Of a stretch of 64,000 nucleotides of DNA, positions 15,449 through 23,997 are shown piece after piece. The notes under the pieces were generated by a model, which did no database searches, was not told where the DNA came from, and worked only from the letters and a program-made list of their open reading frames with translations. Source of the stretch: Flavobacteriales bacterium (GTDB lineage: Bacteria; Bacteroidota; Bacteroidia; Flavobacteriales_F; PHOS-HE28); assembly GCA_016710015.1 (NCBI GenBank), contig JADJLR010000001.1, positions 1 to 64,000 on the forward strand, in the 5' to 3' direction. The number at the start of each line of letters is the position of its first letter. Within the stretch, counting starts at the first letter, position 1. A program made the position numbers and the translations under genes.

Positions 15449-16252
15449 ATGACCGATCTCGTGAACCAATTCGAAGCCAACCGGGTACTCTGGAACGCAC
15501 GCGTGCAGCACCACTTGGATTCGAAGATGTACGATGTGGAAGGCTTCGTTGCGGGGAGGAATTCACTCACGGCCATCGAACTGGATTTGTTGGGCGAGGT
15601 GAATGGGAAACGGATCCTGCACCTGCAATGCCACTTCGGGCAGGACACGCTCTCATTGGCCCGCATGGGTGCTTCGGTTACGGGACTGGACATCTCTGAC
15701 AAGGCCTTGGACGAGGCAAAGACGTTGACAGCGCGCTGCGGGCTACAGGCCGAGTGGGTGCTGAGCAATGTGATCGAGCCGGTGGCGGAGTTGGATGGGC
15801 AGTTCGACGTGGTGTACACCAGCTATGGAACCATCGGTTGGTTGCCGGATCTGAAGCCTTGGGCAGCGAACATCGCACGCTACCTGAAACCGGGCGGGCA
15901 ATTGGTCTTCGTTGAATTCCACCCGGCGGTGTGGATGTTCGACAATGCGTTCACGCACGTGCAGTATTCCTACTTCAACCGCGAGGTGATCGCCGAAGAA
16001 GAGCAAGGCACTTACGCGGATCGAGATGCAGATGTCGCACTCCCCTCCTACGGCTGGAACCACGGTTTGGGCGAAGTGCTCACCGCATTGCTGGACGTTG
16101 GTCTGCGGATCGAACGCTTCGTGGAACTGGATGGCTCACCACACGATTGCTTCGCGAACACCGTGCAAGGCACCGATGGCCTGTACCGCATCAAAGGCAT
16201 GGAAGGCAAATTGCCGATGGTGTACGGCCTGACAGCGCAAAAGCGACAGTGA
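15449..16252 (+). CDS. class I SAM-dependent methyltransferase
   Basis: 267 residues. The SAM-binding motif I is ILHLQCHFGQDTLSLARMGA (residues of about 56-75), followed by the acidic VTGLDIS and a motif IV region FDVVYTSYGTIGWLPDL, then LKPGGQLVFVEFHP. The LQCHFGQDT variant is typical of a Bacteroidota methyltransferase group of unknown substrate. The second half (residues 165-240) is a family-specific extension. It is a single gene, convergent with the glycosyltransferase gene that follows. Confidence 0.85.
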   Translation: MTDLVNQFEANRVLWNARVQHHLDSKMYDVEGFVAGRNSLTAIELDLLGEVNGKRILHLQCHFGQDTLSLARMGASVTGLDISDKALDEAKTLTARCGLQAEWVLSNVIEPVAELDGQFDVVYTSYGTIGWLPDLKPWAANIARYLKPGGQLVFVEFHPAVWMFDNAFTHVQYSYFNREVIAEEEQGTYADRDADVALPSYGWNHGLGEVLTALLDVGLRIERFVELDGSPHDCFANTVQGTDGLYRIKGMEGKLPMVYGLTAQKRQ

Positions 16253-16261
16253 GCCGGTCAC

Positions 16262-16425
16262 CAGCGACTACCAGCTAGTGTCTGCCAACTGCCATTCACC
16301 TCGCCGAAGCGCCTTGCGAAGGCGGGCCTGCCCACTGCAAACTGCCGCCTGCCGCCTGCCCACTGCCGCCTGCAAACTGCCGCCTGCCCACTGCCTCCTG
16401 CAAACTGCCCACTGCTAACTATCAA
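16262..16425. repeat. degenerate short tandem repeat between convergent genes
   Basis: About 160 bases built from variants of CTGCCCACTGCCGCCTGCAAACTGCC (units of 7-14 bases: CTGCAAA, CTGCCGC, CTGCCCA). It fills the gap between two genes pointing at each other. No hairpin with a T-run is visible. Confidence 0.7.
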
Positions 16426-17639
16426 CTTCCGGATCGTCGATAACGCTGCCAAACCGCAACCACACCCGAAACCGCAATAAGCAACAACACCGGTTCCACC
16501 ACCAACCGATGCCGTGTTTCTACATAGAACAAAGCCTGCGCAACGGAGTACAGCAGCAGTGTGCTCAGCAGCAGTCGGACGGCTGCATTTCCGAACCACG
16601 CACCGATGAGCAGCAGCGCGAACAGCCCAACAGCATAGCCCTTGAACAACGCGGTGGCCCATTGCGCAACGCCTTGGTGGTGCATGCCGAGCTGGGCACG
16701 GAACAGCCAGAAGTTGCGCAGCTTCACGCCCATCATCCGTCCCCACAGTGATGGATCAGCGCCAATGGATCCGCGCCATCGTTGGGTGAAGAAGACGGAC
16801 TGCTCCAACGGTGAACGCTGTTGCAGCTCGACCAATTCCGCAACGGTCAAGAGCGCAGTGTAGTTGCGCCCATCGGCCAATTGCGCGGTTCCTTCCGTCG
16901 CTTCTTGCACACCCAGCCACAGGTTCTGCCCCATCGCGGAGTTGAGGCTCCATGTCCCGAGTTCCGCGCGGTTGCGCAGTACCCAAAGGCTTGTTGGAAG
17001 GAACAGGACGGTCAACGCGATCGCCTTCATCGGCAGGTGATCCATGCGCAGCAAGAAGGAACGCTGCATCCACAGAAAGGGCAATAGGAAGAGCACCGCC
17101 GTAGATCTGTTGAGTAGTGCGATGCCTGCCAAGGCGAAGAACCCGATCAGTTGCCAGCTACGCGCTGGCCGAATGACGAAACCACCGGTGATCAGAGCCA
17201 AAGCAAGGAGCATATCCCACGCGAAGGGATGCACCATGCGCACTTGGTACACGGCAATGAAGGGACTGAGACCGGTGAGCAGTGCAACGGCAAGGGCGAT
17301 CCTTTGGGAAGTCTCCCCTTCCCCGTTCACTTCCAATGCAAGTCGATACACCAGCCAAGCGGAGACCGTCCCGCACAGCACTTGGAACACCAACACGCCG
17401 TACACGCCAAGGCCCGCCAAGAGGAAACCCGCTACGATGGCCGGATAGACGGGGAACTGGTAGTTCGGATTCCACACGCCCAGGTGGTGGTAGCGGAACT
17501 CACCGGAGCGCAGCCATTCCACGGCTATGGTATGCGCTTCGAAGAGATCCACCGGCGCCAAGAAGAACAGCTTGATCAGCGCCGGAACAAGGAGCACCCA
17601 GCACAGTGGATCAGTAAGAGAACGGCGAAGGGTGGACAT
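16422..17639 (-). CDS. membrane glycosyltransferase, GT39/PMT-like
   Basis: The start at 17639 (MSTLRRSLTDPLCWVLLVPA) is chosen because the upstream extension of about 140 residues is low-complexity shadow of the opposite-strand gene. The protein of 405 residues has about ten hydrophobic segments. The first loop carries DLFEAHTIAVEWLRSGEFRY, as in ArnT/PMT_2 type enzymes that move a sugar from a polyprenyl-phosphate carrier across the inner membrane. The start codon overlaps an ATG on the opposite strand, but the real divergent gene begins at 17752. Donor and acceptor are unknown. Confidence 0.75.
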   Translation of the reverse strand: MSTLRRSLTDPLCWVLLVPALIKLFFLAPVDLFEAHTIAVEWLRSGEFRYHHLGVWNPNYQFPVYPAIVAGFLLAGLGVYGVLVFQVLCGTVSAWLVYRLALEVNGEGETSQRIALAVALLTGLSPFIAVYQVRMVHPFAWDMLLALALITGGFVIRPARSWQLIGFFALAGIALLNRSTAVLFLLPFLWMQRSFLLRMDHLPMKAIALTVLFLPTSLWVLRNRAELGTWSLNSAMGQNLWLGVQEATEGTAQLADGRNYTALLTVAELVELQQRSPLEQSVFFTQRWRGSIGADPSLWGRMMGVKLRNFWLFRAQLGMHHQGVAQWATALFKGYAVGLFALLLIGAWFGNAAVRLLLSTLLLYSVAQALFYVETRHRLVVEPVLLLIAVSGVVAVWQRYRRSGS

Positions 17640-17751
17640 GGAAAAGGCGAAGGGCGAAGGTGCGGAAAAGCGCATCGTCCACATCGGCCTGTTCACGTCC
17701 GACGCGGAACGAACGTCAACACAGGCGATCGACTCCGCTACTTTGCCCGCT

Positions 17752-19179
17752 ATGGCGCTCAGTCGATTCTGGACCTTCATCCTCCTCCTCAGCATCGTGT
17801 ACGTTCTGGCGATGATGGCCACCGGCAGGCAGTACTCCCTCGGCGCCATGGTGAACGGCGAACAAGGGGAGCCACTGGTGGTGGCCGAGATGGATGCCAC
17901 CGACCCTGCTGTTGCCCCCATGCTGTTGGCCTTGCGGGAAGCGGGCGATGCCGGGGTACAACGCGGCGATACCCTGTACAGCTTCAACAAGACCGGAGCC
18001 GTACGTGCCACGGTCGGTCGCCAGCCTGCGGATGGACTCTTCGCCACCTGCCGAAACACCATCATGGACCTCTGGTTGCCTTTGATCGGCTACCTCACCT
18101 TCTTCTGCGGACTCCTCAACCTGTTGATCGATTCGCGGGCCATGGAGAAGGTCGCTCGTTTCCTCTCGCCCGTCTTCCATCGCGTGTTCCCGGAATTACG
18201 TAAGGACCACCCGGCCTACGGGTTCATGACCTTGAATTTCGCGGCGAATTTCTTGGGCCTCGACAGTGCTGCCACACCCTTCGGATTGAAGGCGATGGAA
18301 AGCATGCAGGAAGACAACCCCACGAAGGATCGGGCGACCAACAGCCAGATCATGTTCCTCTGCTTGCATGCTGCGGGTCTGACATTGCTCCCGACCAGCA
18401 TCATCGGTTACCGCGCTGCACAGGGTGCTGCGAACCCGGCGGACATCATGATCCCGATGATCATCGTCTCCTTCGCAGGTACGCTGGCAGCATTATTCAT
18501 GGTAGCGGGCAAACAGCGGATCAAGATCTTCAACCTTCCCGTGATGGGTGCCATCCTTCTCGTCAGCACCATCATCGCTGTGCTGATGGCCTACATCGGC
18601 ACATTGAGCGGCGTATCCAAATTCCACTTTACGGACAACCTTAGCAACGGCATGCTGATGGTGATCATCGGCCTCATTGTGGGGTATGCCTACTTGGTGG
18701 AGCGGTACTTCACCGAAAAGGGCACCAACATGTTCGACAGCTTCGTACATGGTGCGAAGGACGGATGGACCACGGGGCTGCGGATCCTTCCATACATGTT
18801 GGCCATGCTTGCCGCCCTCAGCATCTTCCGCAACAGCGGGCTCATGGGTCTGGTCATGGATGGACTCTCCGTTGCCATGAAGGGCATCGGCATGAACAAG
18901 GAGGTGATCGATGCCATTCCGGTAGCACTCATGCGTCCCTTCAGCGCGGGCGGTTCGCGCGGTTTCATGCTCGATGCCATGAAGACCTACGGAGCAGATA
19001 GCATCACGGGTCTGTTGAGCTGCCTGTTCCAAGGTGCCGCAGAGACCACGTTCTATGTGGTGGCGCTCTACTTCGGCAGTGTGAATGTGAAGGACAGCCG
19101 CTACACGTTGGGCATCATGCTGATCGCCGACCTGGTCTGTGTGATCACGGCGGTCTTCGTGGTGCAGTTCTATTTTTGA
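17752..19179 (+). CDS. SpmA-SpmB-type nucleoside recognition membrane protein
   Basis: The start at 17752 follows GCTACTTTGCCCGCT, a promoter-like box also seen at other starts here. The 475-residue protein has a membrane segment at the N-terminus, a soluble insert of about 80 residues, then two Gate (nucleoside recognition) domains. The first has NFAANFLGLDSAATPFGLKA and TNSQIMFLCLHAAGLTLLP; the second has ALMRPFSAGGSRGFMLDAM and SCLFQGAAETTFYVVALYFG. In Bacillus the halves are separate (SpmA and SpmB); Bacteroidota carry this fused form although they do not sporulate. The transported molecule is unknown. Confidence 0.85.
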   Translation: MALSRFWTFILLLSIVYVLAMMATGRQYSLGAMVNGEQGEPLVVAEMDATDPAVAPMLLALREAGDAGVQRGDTLYSFNKTGAVRATVGRQPADGLFATCRNTIMDLWLPLIGYLTFFCGLLNLLIDSRAMEKVARFLSPVFHRVFPELRKDHPAYGFMTLNFAANFLGLDSAATPFGLKAMESMQEDNPTKDRATNSQIMFLCLHAAGLTLLPTSIIGYRAAQGAANPADIMIPMIIVSFAGTLAALFMVAGKQRIKIFNLPVMGAILLVSTIIAVLMAYIGTLSGVSKFHFTDNLSNGMLMVIIGLIVGYAYLVERYFTEKGTNMFDSFVHGAKDGWTTGLRILPYMLAMLAALSIFRNSGLMGLVMDGLSVAMKGIGMNKEVIDAIPVALMRPFSAGGSRGFMLDAMKTYGADSITGLLSCLFQGAAETTFYVVALYFGSVNVKDSRYTLGIMLIADLVCVITAVFVVQFYF

Positions 19180-19379
19180 AAACGTCCACAGATGATGAGG
19201 ATGGATGGCTTAACAGCCACCCTCCGAATACGAGGTGCGCCATCTGCTATAGGAGGATCATCCGTTCTGCATTTCATCCGCAGATCTCGTCCAACAAGAA
19301 AAGCCGCCGTTAGGCGGACCATCTTCTTCATCTGTGGACGCATTCAAACACGCATTCCATTCGCCATCTTCGCGCCCCC

Positions 19380-19907
19380 ATGTCGAAACTCCCCACCAAA
19401 CTCAAGATCGCCAAACGCCTATCGAAGATCCACGGCAACGGCGTGATCGCCACGGACACCATACGCAAGGGTGAGTACATCGTGGAATACAAGGGCCGTA
19501 TCATCAGCCACGACGAGGCGGACAGGCAGTACCACGGCGATGTCGGTTCCGGCCACACCTTCCTTTTCACGCTGAACGACGAGTGGATCATCGATGCGAA
19601 CGTGCGCGGCACCATTGCGCGGTGGATCAACACGGGTTGCGAACCCAATGCAGTGGCCTTCATCCACAGCGAGGACAAGAAGCACCCCGATCCGAAGAAG
19701 GACCGTGTGATCATCGAGGCATTGCGTACCATCAAACGCGGCGAAGAGATCATCTACGACTACGGCTTCGAGTTCGAAGTGCCATACACCAAGAAATTGC
19801 TGAAGGCATGGGCGTGCAAGTGCGGGTCGCAGAAATGCCGAGGCACGATGTTGGGTGGGAAGAAGCTGAAGACCTTCTTGAAGAAGCACCCCACATGGAA
19901 CAAATGA
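19380..19907 (+). CDS. SET-domain protein (putative protein-lysine methyltransferase)
   Basis: 175 residues forming a compact SET domain. Visible motifs are HGNGVIATDTIRKGEYIVEY at the N-terminus, RWINTGCEPNA (equivalent to the NHSCxPN motif, with Thr-Gly replacing His-Ser), GEEIIYDYGFEF with the catalytic-site Tyr, and a post-SET zinc-type CKCGSQKCRG. The lysine-rich tail (GGKKLKTFLKKHP) is unusual. SET enzymes move a methyl group from SAM to lysine in proteins; the bacterial target is unknown, ribosomal or nucleoid proteins being usual guesses. A lolA gene follows after 55 bases. Confidence 0.85.
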   Translation: MSKLPTKLKIAKRLSKIHGNGVIATDTIRKGEYIVEYKGRIISHDEADRQYHGDVGSGHTFLFTLNDEWIIDANVRGTIARWINTGCEPNAVAFIHSEDKKHPDPKKDRVIIEALRTIKRGEEIIYDYGFEFEVPYTKKLLKAWACKCGSQKCRGTMLGGKKLKTFLKKHPTWNK

Positions 19908-19962
19908 CCATTGACCGATCGGCACAACCTTTGCCCATTGCATCGCAATTCCATTCCAACCG

Positions 19963-20613
19963 ATGAAACAGATCCTCCTCGCCACGTTCGCCTTTCTGAC
20001 CCTGATCCATACCACCCAAGCGCAGGACGACGCGCGTAGCCGTGCACTGTTGGACGACTTGATGGCCAAGGCCAAGGGCTGGACCAGTTTCGAAGCCGAC
20101 TTCAGCAGCCGTTTGCAGAACACCAAGGACAAATTGGATGTGAAACAAGAAGGCAACATGAAGGTGAAAGGGAAGAAATTCCGCTTGATCCTGGACAAGA
20201 ACACCATCATCAACGACGGCACCACGATCTACACCTACAACAAGGAAAGCAACGAGGTGAACCTGAGCGATCCGGCCGAAATGGACCAGGAATTGGACCC
20301 GAGCAAGCTCTTCACGCAATACGAGAAAGGCTTCAAGAGTTCGTGGGTGAGCGAAAAGCCGGACGCTGCCGGTGCCGTGGTCCAAACCATCAAACTCTTC
20401 CCTGTCGATCCAGCCAAGAAAGCCTACCACACCGTGGTCATCTCGGTGAACAAGGCCAAGATGGAACCCACGAGCATCGAGGTCCTCTATAAGGATGGAA
20501 ACTCGGTGACCTACCATTTGAAGAAGTTCACGGCCAACCCCGAACTGGGCGATGCCCTCTTCACCTTCGATAAAGCGAAGTACCCCGGCGTGGAGGTCAA
20601 CGACATGCGTTGA
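19963..20613 (+). CDS. lolA: LolA-like outer membrane lipoprotein carrier
   Basis: 216 residues with a signal peptide ending TTQAQ. The mature part is a LolA-type half-barrel: FEADFSSRLQNTKDKLDVKQ, EGNMKVKGKKFRLIL, DGTTIYTYNKESNEV and later FTANPELGDALFTFD. LolA carries lipoproteins from the inner to the outer membrane through the periplasm. A pairing of LolA with a SET gene has no known functional reason and may be only neighbourhood. Confidence 0.85.
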   Translation: MKQILLATFAFLTLIHTTQAQDDARSRALLDDLMAKAKGWTSFEADFSSRLQNTKDKLDVKQEGNMKVKGKKFRLILDKNTIINDGTTIYTYNKESNEVNLSDPAEMDQELDPSKLFTQYEKGFKSSWVSEKPDAAGAVVQTIKLFPVDPAKKAYHTVVISVNKAKMEPTSIEVLYKDGNSVTYHLKKFTANPELGDALFTFDKAKYPGVEVNDMR

Positions 20614-20629
20614 TCAGGGCTATCGCCTC

Positions 20630-20649
20630 TTATACCATTTCGCACTAAG
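20630..20649 (+). repeat. partial copy (left end) of the 165-bp hairpin repeat
   Basis: TTATACCATTTCGCACTAAG matches the left terminus of the elements at 50793 and 61883. No matching right arm follows within 200 bases, so this is a remnant or a solo end. Confidence 0.5.
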
Positions 20650-20737
20650 GCTTATGTCGATCTGAAAAGGACGGCTTTTCGCTTGAGGAGGGTCCGCTTC
20701 CGATCTGATGGATCCGAGCACCGTAGCTTCGTTCATC

Positions 20738-21151
20738 ATGGAACAAAGCCAACGCAGCGTGACCGCCATTCTGGACGGTGCGCCTTACGCCACACGCATC
20801 CTTTCTGGTGAAAAGACGATCATCGCCGATGAACCGGTCGATCACGGCGGCACCGATCAGGGCTTTCGCCCGCACGAACTGCTACTGAGTGCCTTGGCCA
20901 GTTGCACAGCGATCACCTTGCGCATGTATGCGGACCGCAAGGGCTGGGCGGTCTCGTTCATCAAGGTCCGGGTGGATATGGAACGTGAACAGGAAGGTGC
21001 CAAGGTGGACACCCGGATGGTGATCGTCGTGGACCTACCAGTGGACCTACCCCCGGAGCAGCGCCAGCGCCTACTGCAGATCGCAAAAGCTTGTCCGGTG
21101 CATCGTACCTTGGAGCATCCGATCCACCTCACGGAAGAATTGGGCACATGA
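20738..21151 (+). CDS. OsmC family protein (peroxide detoxification type)
   Basis: 137 residues from the ATG at 20738; an ATG ten codons upstream is possible, but TAGCTTCG (a near-match to the promoter box) lies between the two. The OsmC fold is marked by RPHELLLSALASCTAITLRM, containing the first catalytic Cys, and by KACPVHRTLEHPI with the second Cys. OsmC/Ohr proteins reduce organic peroxides with the two cysteines. The stop overlaps the start of the CDGSH gene by ATGA, so the two are translationally coupled. Confidence 0.85.
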   Translation: MEQSQRSVTAILDGAPYATRILSGEKTIIADEPVDHGGTDQGFRPHELLLSALASCTAITLRMYADRKGWAVSFIKVRVDMEREQEGAKVDTRMVIVVDLPVDLPPEQRQRLLQIAKACPVHRTLEHPIHLTEELGT

Positions 21152-21567
21152 GCAAGGAGCATACCTATAGCAACGGGGAGGTCACCATCGTTTGGAAGAA
21201 CGAGCTCTGCATCCACAGCAAGAAATGTTGGAAGGAATTGGGTGCCGTTTTCAAACCCGGAGAGCGGCCATGGATCGTCCCCAGCGGTGCAACGACCGAG
21301 GCGATCGTCGCCCAAGTAGCGAAATGCCCGAGCGGGGCCTTGTCCATTCGTAGAGAAGGTCCGGATTCAGCTCTCCCACCGGCCACGGGAGCAGCGTTGA
21401 CGGTCAACCGAAACGGGCCATTGGTCCTCCGATCGGGCTGCACCGTGACCCACGCGGACGGTCGCGTTGAAGTGCGGGAACAGACCACTGCTTTCTGTCG
21501 CTGCGGCGCTTCGGCCAATAAGCCTTATTGCGATGGAAGCCACAAGTCCATCGACTTCCAAGGTTGA
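21148..21567 (+). CDS. iron-sulfur protein: divergent mono-cluster domain plus CDGSH domain
   Basis: 139 residues in two parts. Residues 1-70 contain CIHSKKCWKELGAVFKPGER, PWIVP and CPSGALSI, the Fer4_19 (YjdI-like) pattern. Residues 85-139 contain FCRCGASANKPYCDGSHKSI, the CDGSH cluster ligands (three Cys, one His). Such proteins hold redox-active 2Fe-2S clusters. It follows OsmC with a 4-base overlap, suggesting joint work in peroxide stress or redox sensing. Confidence 0.85.
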   Translation: MSKEHTYSNGEVTIVWKNELCIHSKKCWKELGAVFKPGERPWIVPSGATTEAIVAQVAKCPSGALSIRREGPDSALPPATGAALTVNRNGPLVLRSGCTVTHADGRVEVREQTTAFCRCGASANKPYCDGSHKSIDFQG

Positions 21568-21622
21568 TGAGGATCATAGTGTCGCGCTGCACTTTACCGC
21601 ACATGACGTCCTTCAGGAAGGT

Positions 21623-21630
21623 TAACTTTG
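21623..21630 (+). promoter_or_regulatory. promoter -7 box
   Basis: TAACTTTG matches TAnnTTTG and lies 28 bases before the ATG at 21659. Confidence 0.55.
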
Positions 21631-21658
21631 CACGCACGGAACCGGACAGGAACCGCCC

Positions 21659-23104
21659 ATGATCCAGCAGGACCCTCAGCACGTCGCGCTCAGCCCAGCG
21701 CAGAAAGCGCGTCGCATCAACACCAATCCGGACCTCTACGGGACCTTTGCCGAGATCGGCGTTGGTCAGGAGACGGTTCGCCATTTCTTCCGTGCTGGCG
21801 GGGCTTCGCAGACCATTGCGAAGGCCATGAGCGCCTACGATAAGGACTTCAGCAACGCGATCTACGGGGCCGAACCCGGCAACCGATTCGTCTGCGAAAG
21901 TCGGTTGATGAACATGCTTGGGCATGAGTACGGCCTGATCACCGAACGGCTTTCCCGGAAGGATCACCCCACCAAGAAATTCTTCACCTTCGCGAATACC
22001 ATCGCCGGGAGTTCGTTCGAACGTCCGCATAGCGGTCACGGATGGATCGGAGTACGATTCCAGACCGGACCGGACCAACCTACGAACGATGTGATCCTGC
22101 ACGTTCGATTGCACGATCCGGACATCAGCCTGCAACAAGAAAGCGTCGGGGTGATGGGCGTGAACCTCCTGTATAGCTGTTTGATGCACCACGACCAGCC
22201 GGACCTGATCATGACCGCGCTGTTCGACAATGTGAGCCGCCACGTGGTGGAGGTGGATATGATCCAGATGAACGGCCCGGAGTTCGCACAGGTGGACAAC
22301 CGCTTGCTGAGCCTGCAACTGGTGAAGCGCGGCTATACCGATGCCGTGCTCTTCGGTCCGGATGGGCATAACCTACAAGCCAGCGCAGCGCTCTACAAGA
22401 AGAACATTTTGGCCATACGCGGCAGCTTCCGCCCGGTGACGAAGGTGAACATCGACATGATCATGAACGGCTACAACATGTTCATCAAAGAACAGCGTGT
22501 GGACCGTCAGAACTTGCAAGTCCTGTTCGAGATCACCTTGAACAACCTGCGCTCGGATACCGGCGATGTGGATGAGAAGGACTTCATCGACCGTGCGGAC
22601 ATCCTCTGTTCGTTGGGCCAAACAGTGCTGATCAGCAATTACCAGGAATACTACAAGCTGGTGGAGTATTTCAGCCGGTACACCAAGGCCCGCATGGGTT
22701 TGATCATGGGTGTGAACAACCTGATCGACGTGTTCGACGAGAAGTACTACCGCCACTTGAACGGAGGCATGTTGGAAGCCTTCGGTATCCTGTTCACCCG
22801 CGACCTGAAGATCTACATTTACCCGAGCCGCGCTTCCGAGGAGGAAGAGATCATGACCACAGCGAGCATGCCGGTACACCCGCGCCTTCGCCCCTTGTAC
22901 GACTACCTCCTCTTCAACAAGCGATTGGTGGACATCGGCACCTTCGATCCCCACGTGTTGCACATCTTCAGCAAGCAAGTGCTGGATCTGATCCGCAGTG
23001 GACAACCGGGTTGGGAGGCACTTGTTCCGCCGTACGTGGACAACATGATCAAGGACAACAAGCTCTTCGGCTACACGCCGGCCAAGGACAAGGCAAAGGC
23101 CTGA
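21659..23104 (+). CDS. conserved protein of unknown function (GTFAEIG...ET family)
   Basis: 481 residues, no signal peptide, no membrane segment. The N-terminus has RRINTNPDLYGTFAEIGVGQ then ETVRHFFRAGGASQTIAKAM and YDKDFSNAIYG. This belongs to a widespread conserved bacterial family that databases label inconsistently, for example as nicotinate-nucleotide adenylyltransferase or TonB receptor, without evidence. I see no nucleotidyltransferase HxGH motif. It has its own promoter. Cytoplasmic; role unknown. Confidence 0.7.
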   Translation: MIQQDPQHVALSPAQKARRINTNPDLYGTFAEIGVGQETVRHFFRAGGASQTIAKAMSAYDKDFSNAIYGAEPGNRFVCESRLMNMLGHEYGLITERLSRKDHPTKKFFTFANTIAGSSFERPHSGHGWIGVRFQTGPDQPTNDVILHVRLHDPDISLQQESVGVMGVNLLYSCLMHHDQPDLIMTALFDNVSRHVVEVDMIQMNGPEFAQVDNRLLSLQLVKRGYTDAVLFGPDGHNLQASAALYKKNILAIRGSFRPVTKVNIDMIMNGYNMFIKEQRVDRQNLQVLFEITLNNLRSDTGDVDEKDFIDRADILCSLGQTVLISNYQEYYKLVEYFSRYTKARMGLIMGVNNLIDVFDEKYYRHLNGGMLEAFGILFTRDLKIYIYPSRASEEEEIMTTASMPVHPRLRPLYDYLLFNKRLVDIGTFDPHVLHIFSKQVLDLIRSGQPGWEALVPPYVDNMIKDNKLFGYTPAKDKAKA

Positions 23105-23142
23105 ACCCTGTTACGCGAAGGTGCGGTGTGCATTGTAGATGC

Positions 23143-23949
23143 ATGCTGTTTCCGATCTTGATCCAATTCCTGGATCCACCATTTGCCGGATCCGTGCTGC
23201 CGGTCCCGGAGTGTCGGACATCGTCAATGGTCCAACGATCCGCCCCGACTTCCGGCTTTGTGCGTGCCTCCTTCACGGAGTGCAGTTTCGCTCAATGGCT
23301 TCGCGCGGTTCCCTTGCTTCCCGAGGGCAGCCCGGTGTTGTTGTACAACGGTACACTGAAATACCGGCAGGACATCCATGCGGCGGTACTTGATGTCTCC
23401 GTAGGCAAGAAGGACTTGCAACAATGCGCCGATGCCGTGATGCGGTTGCGTGCGGAGTTTCTGTTCGCGAACGGACAAGCGGATGCCATCACCTTCCACT
23501 TCACCAACGGCTTCAAAGCCGATTGGCGGCGATGGCGAGCCGGCGAACGGATCAACGTGGTCAGGAACTCGTGTACGTGGACAAAGAGTGGATCACCGAA
23601 CAGCAGCCACGACGAGCTTCTTCGATACTTGGACAAAGTATTCACGTACGCGGGTACCCTTTCCTTGGAACGTGAACTCAAGGCTTGCGGCAACCGACCT
23701 GTCGAAGCGGGCGATGTCTTCATCCACGGCGGAAGCCCGGGCCACGCCATGTTGGTGGTGGATGTAGCGGTTCATCCCGACGGTCGACAAGCCTTCCTTT
23801 TGGCCCAGAGCTATATGCCAGCGCAACAGATCCATGTGGTGAAGAACCTACGAAAGCCTGCACTGGGCGCGTGGTTCGTGCTGAATGAGGGCGATCGACT
23901 CTACACGCCGGAATGGACCTTCGCGTGGGACGAGCGCAAACGTTGGTGA
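23143..23949 (+). CDS. DUF4846 domain protein
   Basis: 268 residues. The DUF4846 pattern is clear: SFAQWLRAVPLLPEGSPVLL, YNGTLKYRQDIHAAVLDVSV, GKKDLQQCADAVMRLRAEFL, ITFHFTNGFKADWRRW, and later GDVFIHGGSPGHAMLVVDVA. The N-terminal 40 residues are poorly conserved and may include a weak signal sequence. Function is unknown; the conserved PGHAMLVVD segment suggests an enzyme-like pocket. It shares its direction with its neighbours. Confidence 0.8.
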   Translation: MLFPILIQFLDPPFAGSVLPVPECRTSSMVQRSAPTSGFVRASFTECSFAQWLRAVPLLPEGSPVLLYNGTLKYRQDIHAAVLDVSVGKKDLQQCADAVMRLRAEFLFANGQADAITFHFTNGFKADWRRWRAGERINVVRNSCTWTKSGSPNSSHDELLRYLDKVFTYAGTLSLERELKACGNRPVEAGDVFIHGGSPGHAMLVVDVAVHPDGRQAFLLAQSYMPAQQIHVVKNLRKPALGAWFVLNEGDRLYTPEWTFAWDERKRW

Positions 23950-23997
23950 CACACGGATCGATCCCCGAACCACGTTCAAGTGGAAACCTGCTTGGCC

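Noticed and set aside
19296..19320. GCCGCC/GGCGG hairpin upstream of the SET gene as a terminator
   Set aside because: The T-run is only on the minus strand and no minus-strand gene ends there; the stem is five bases.
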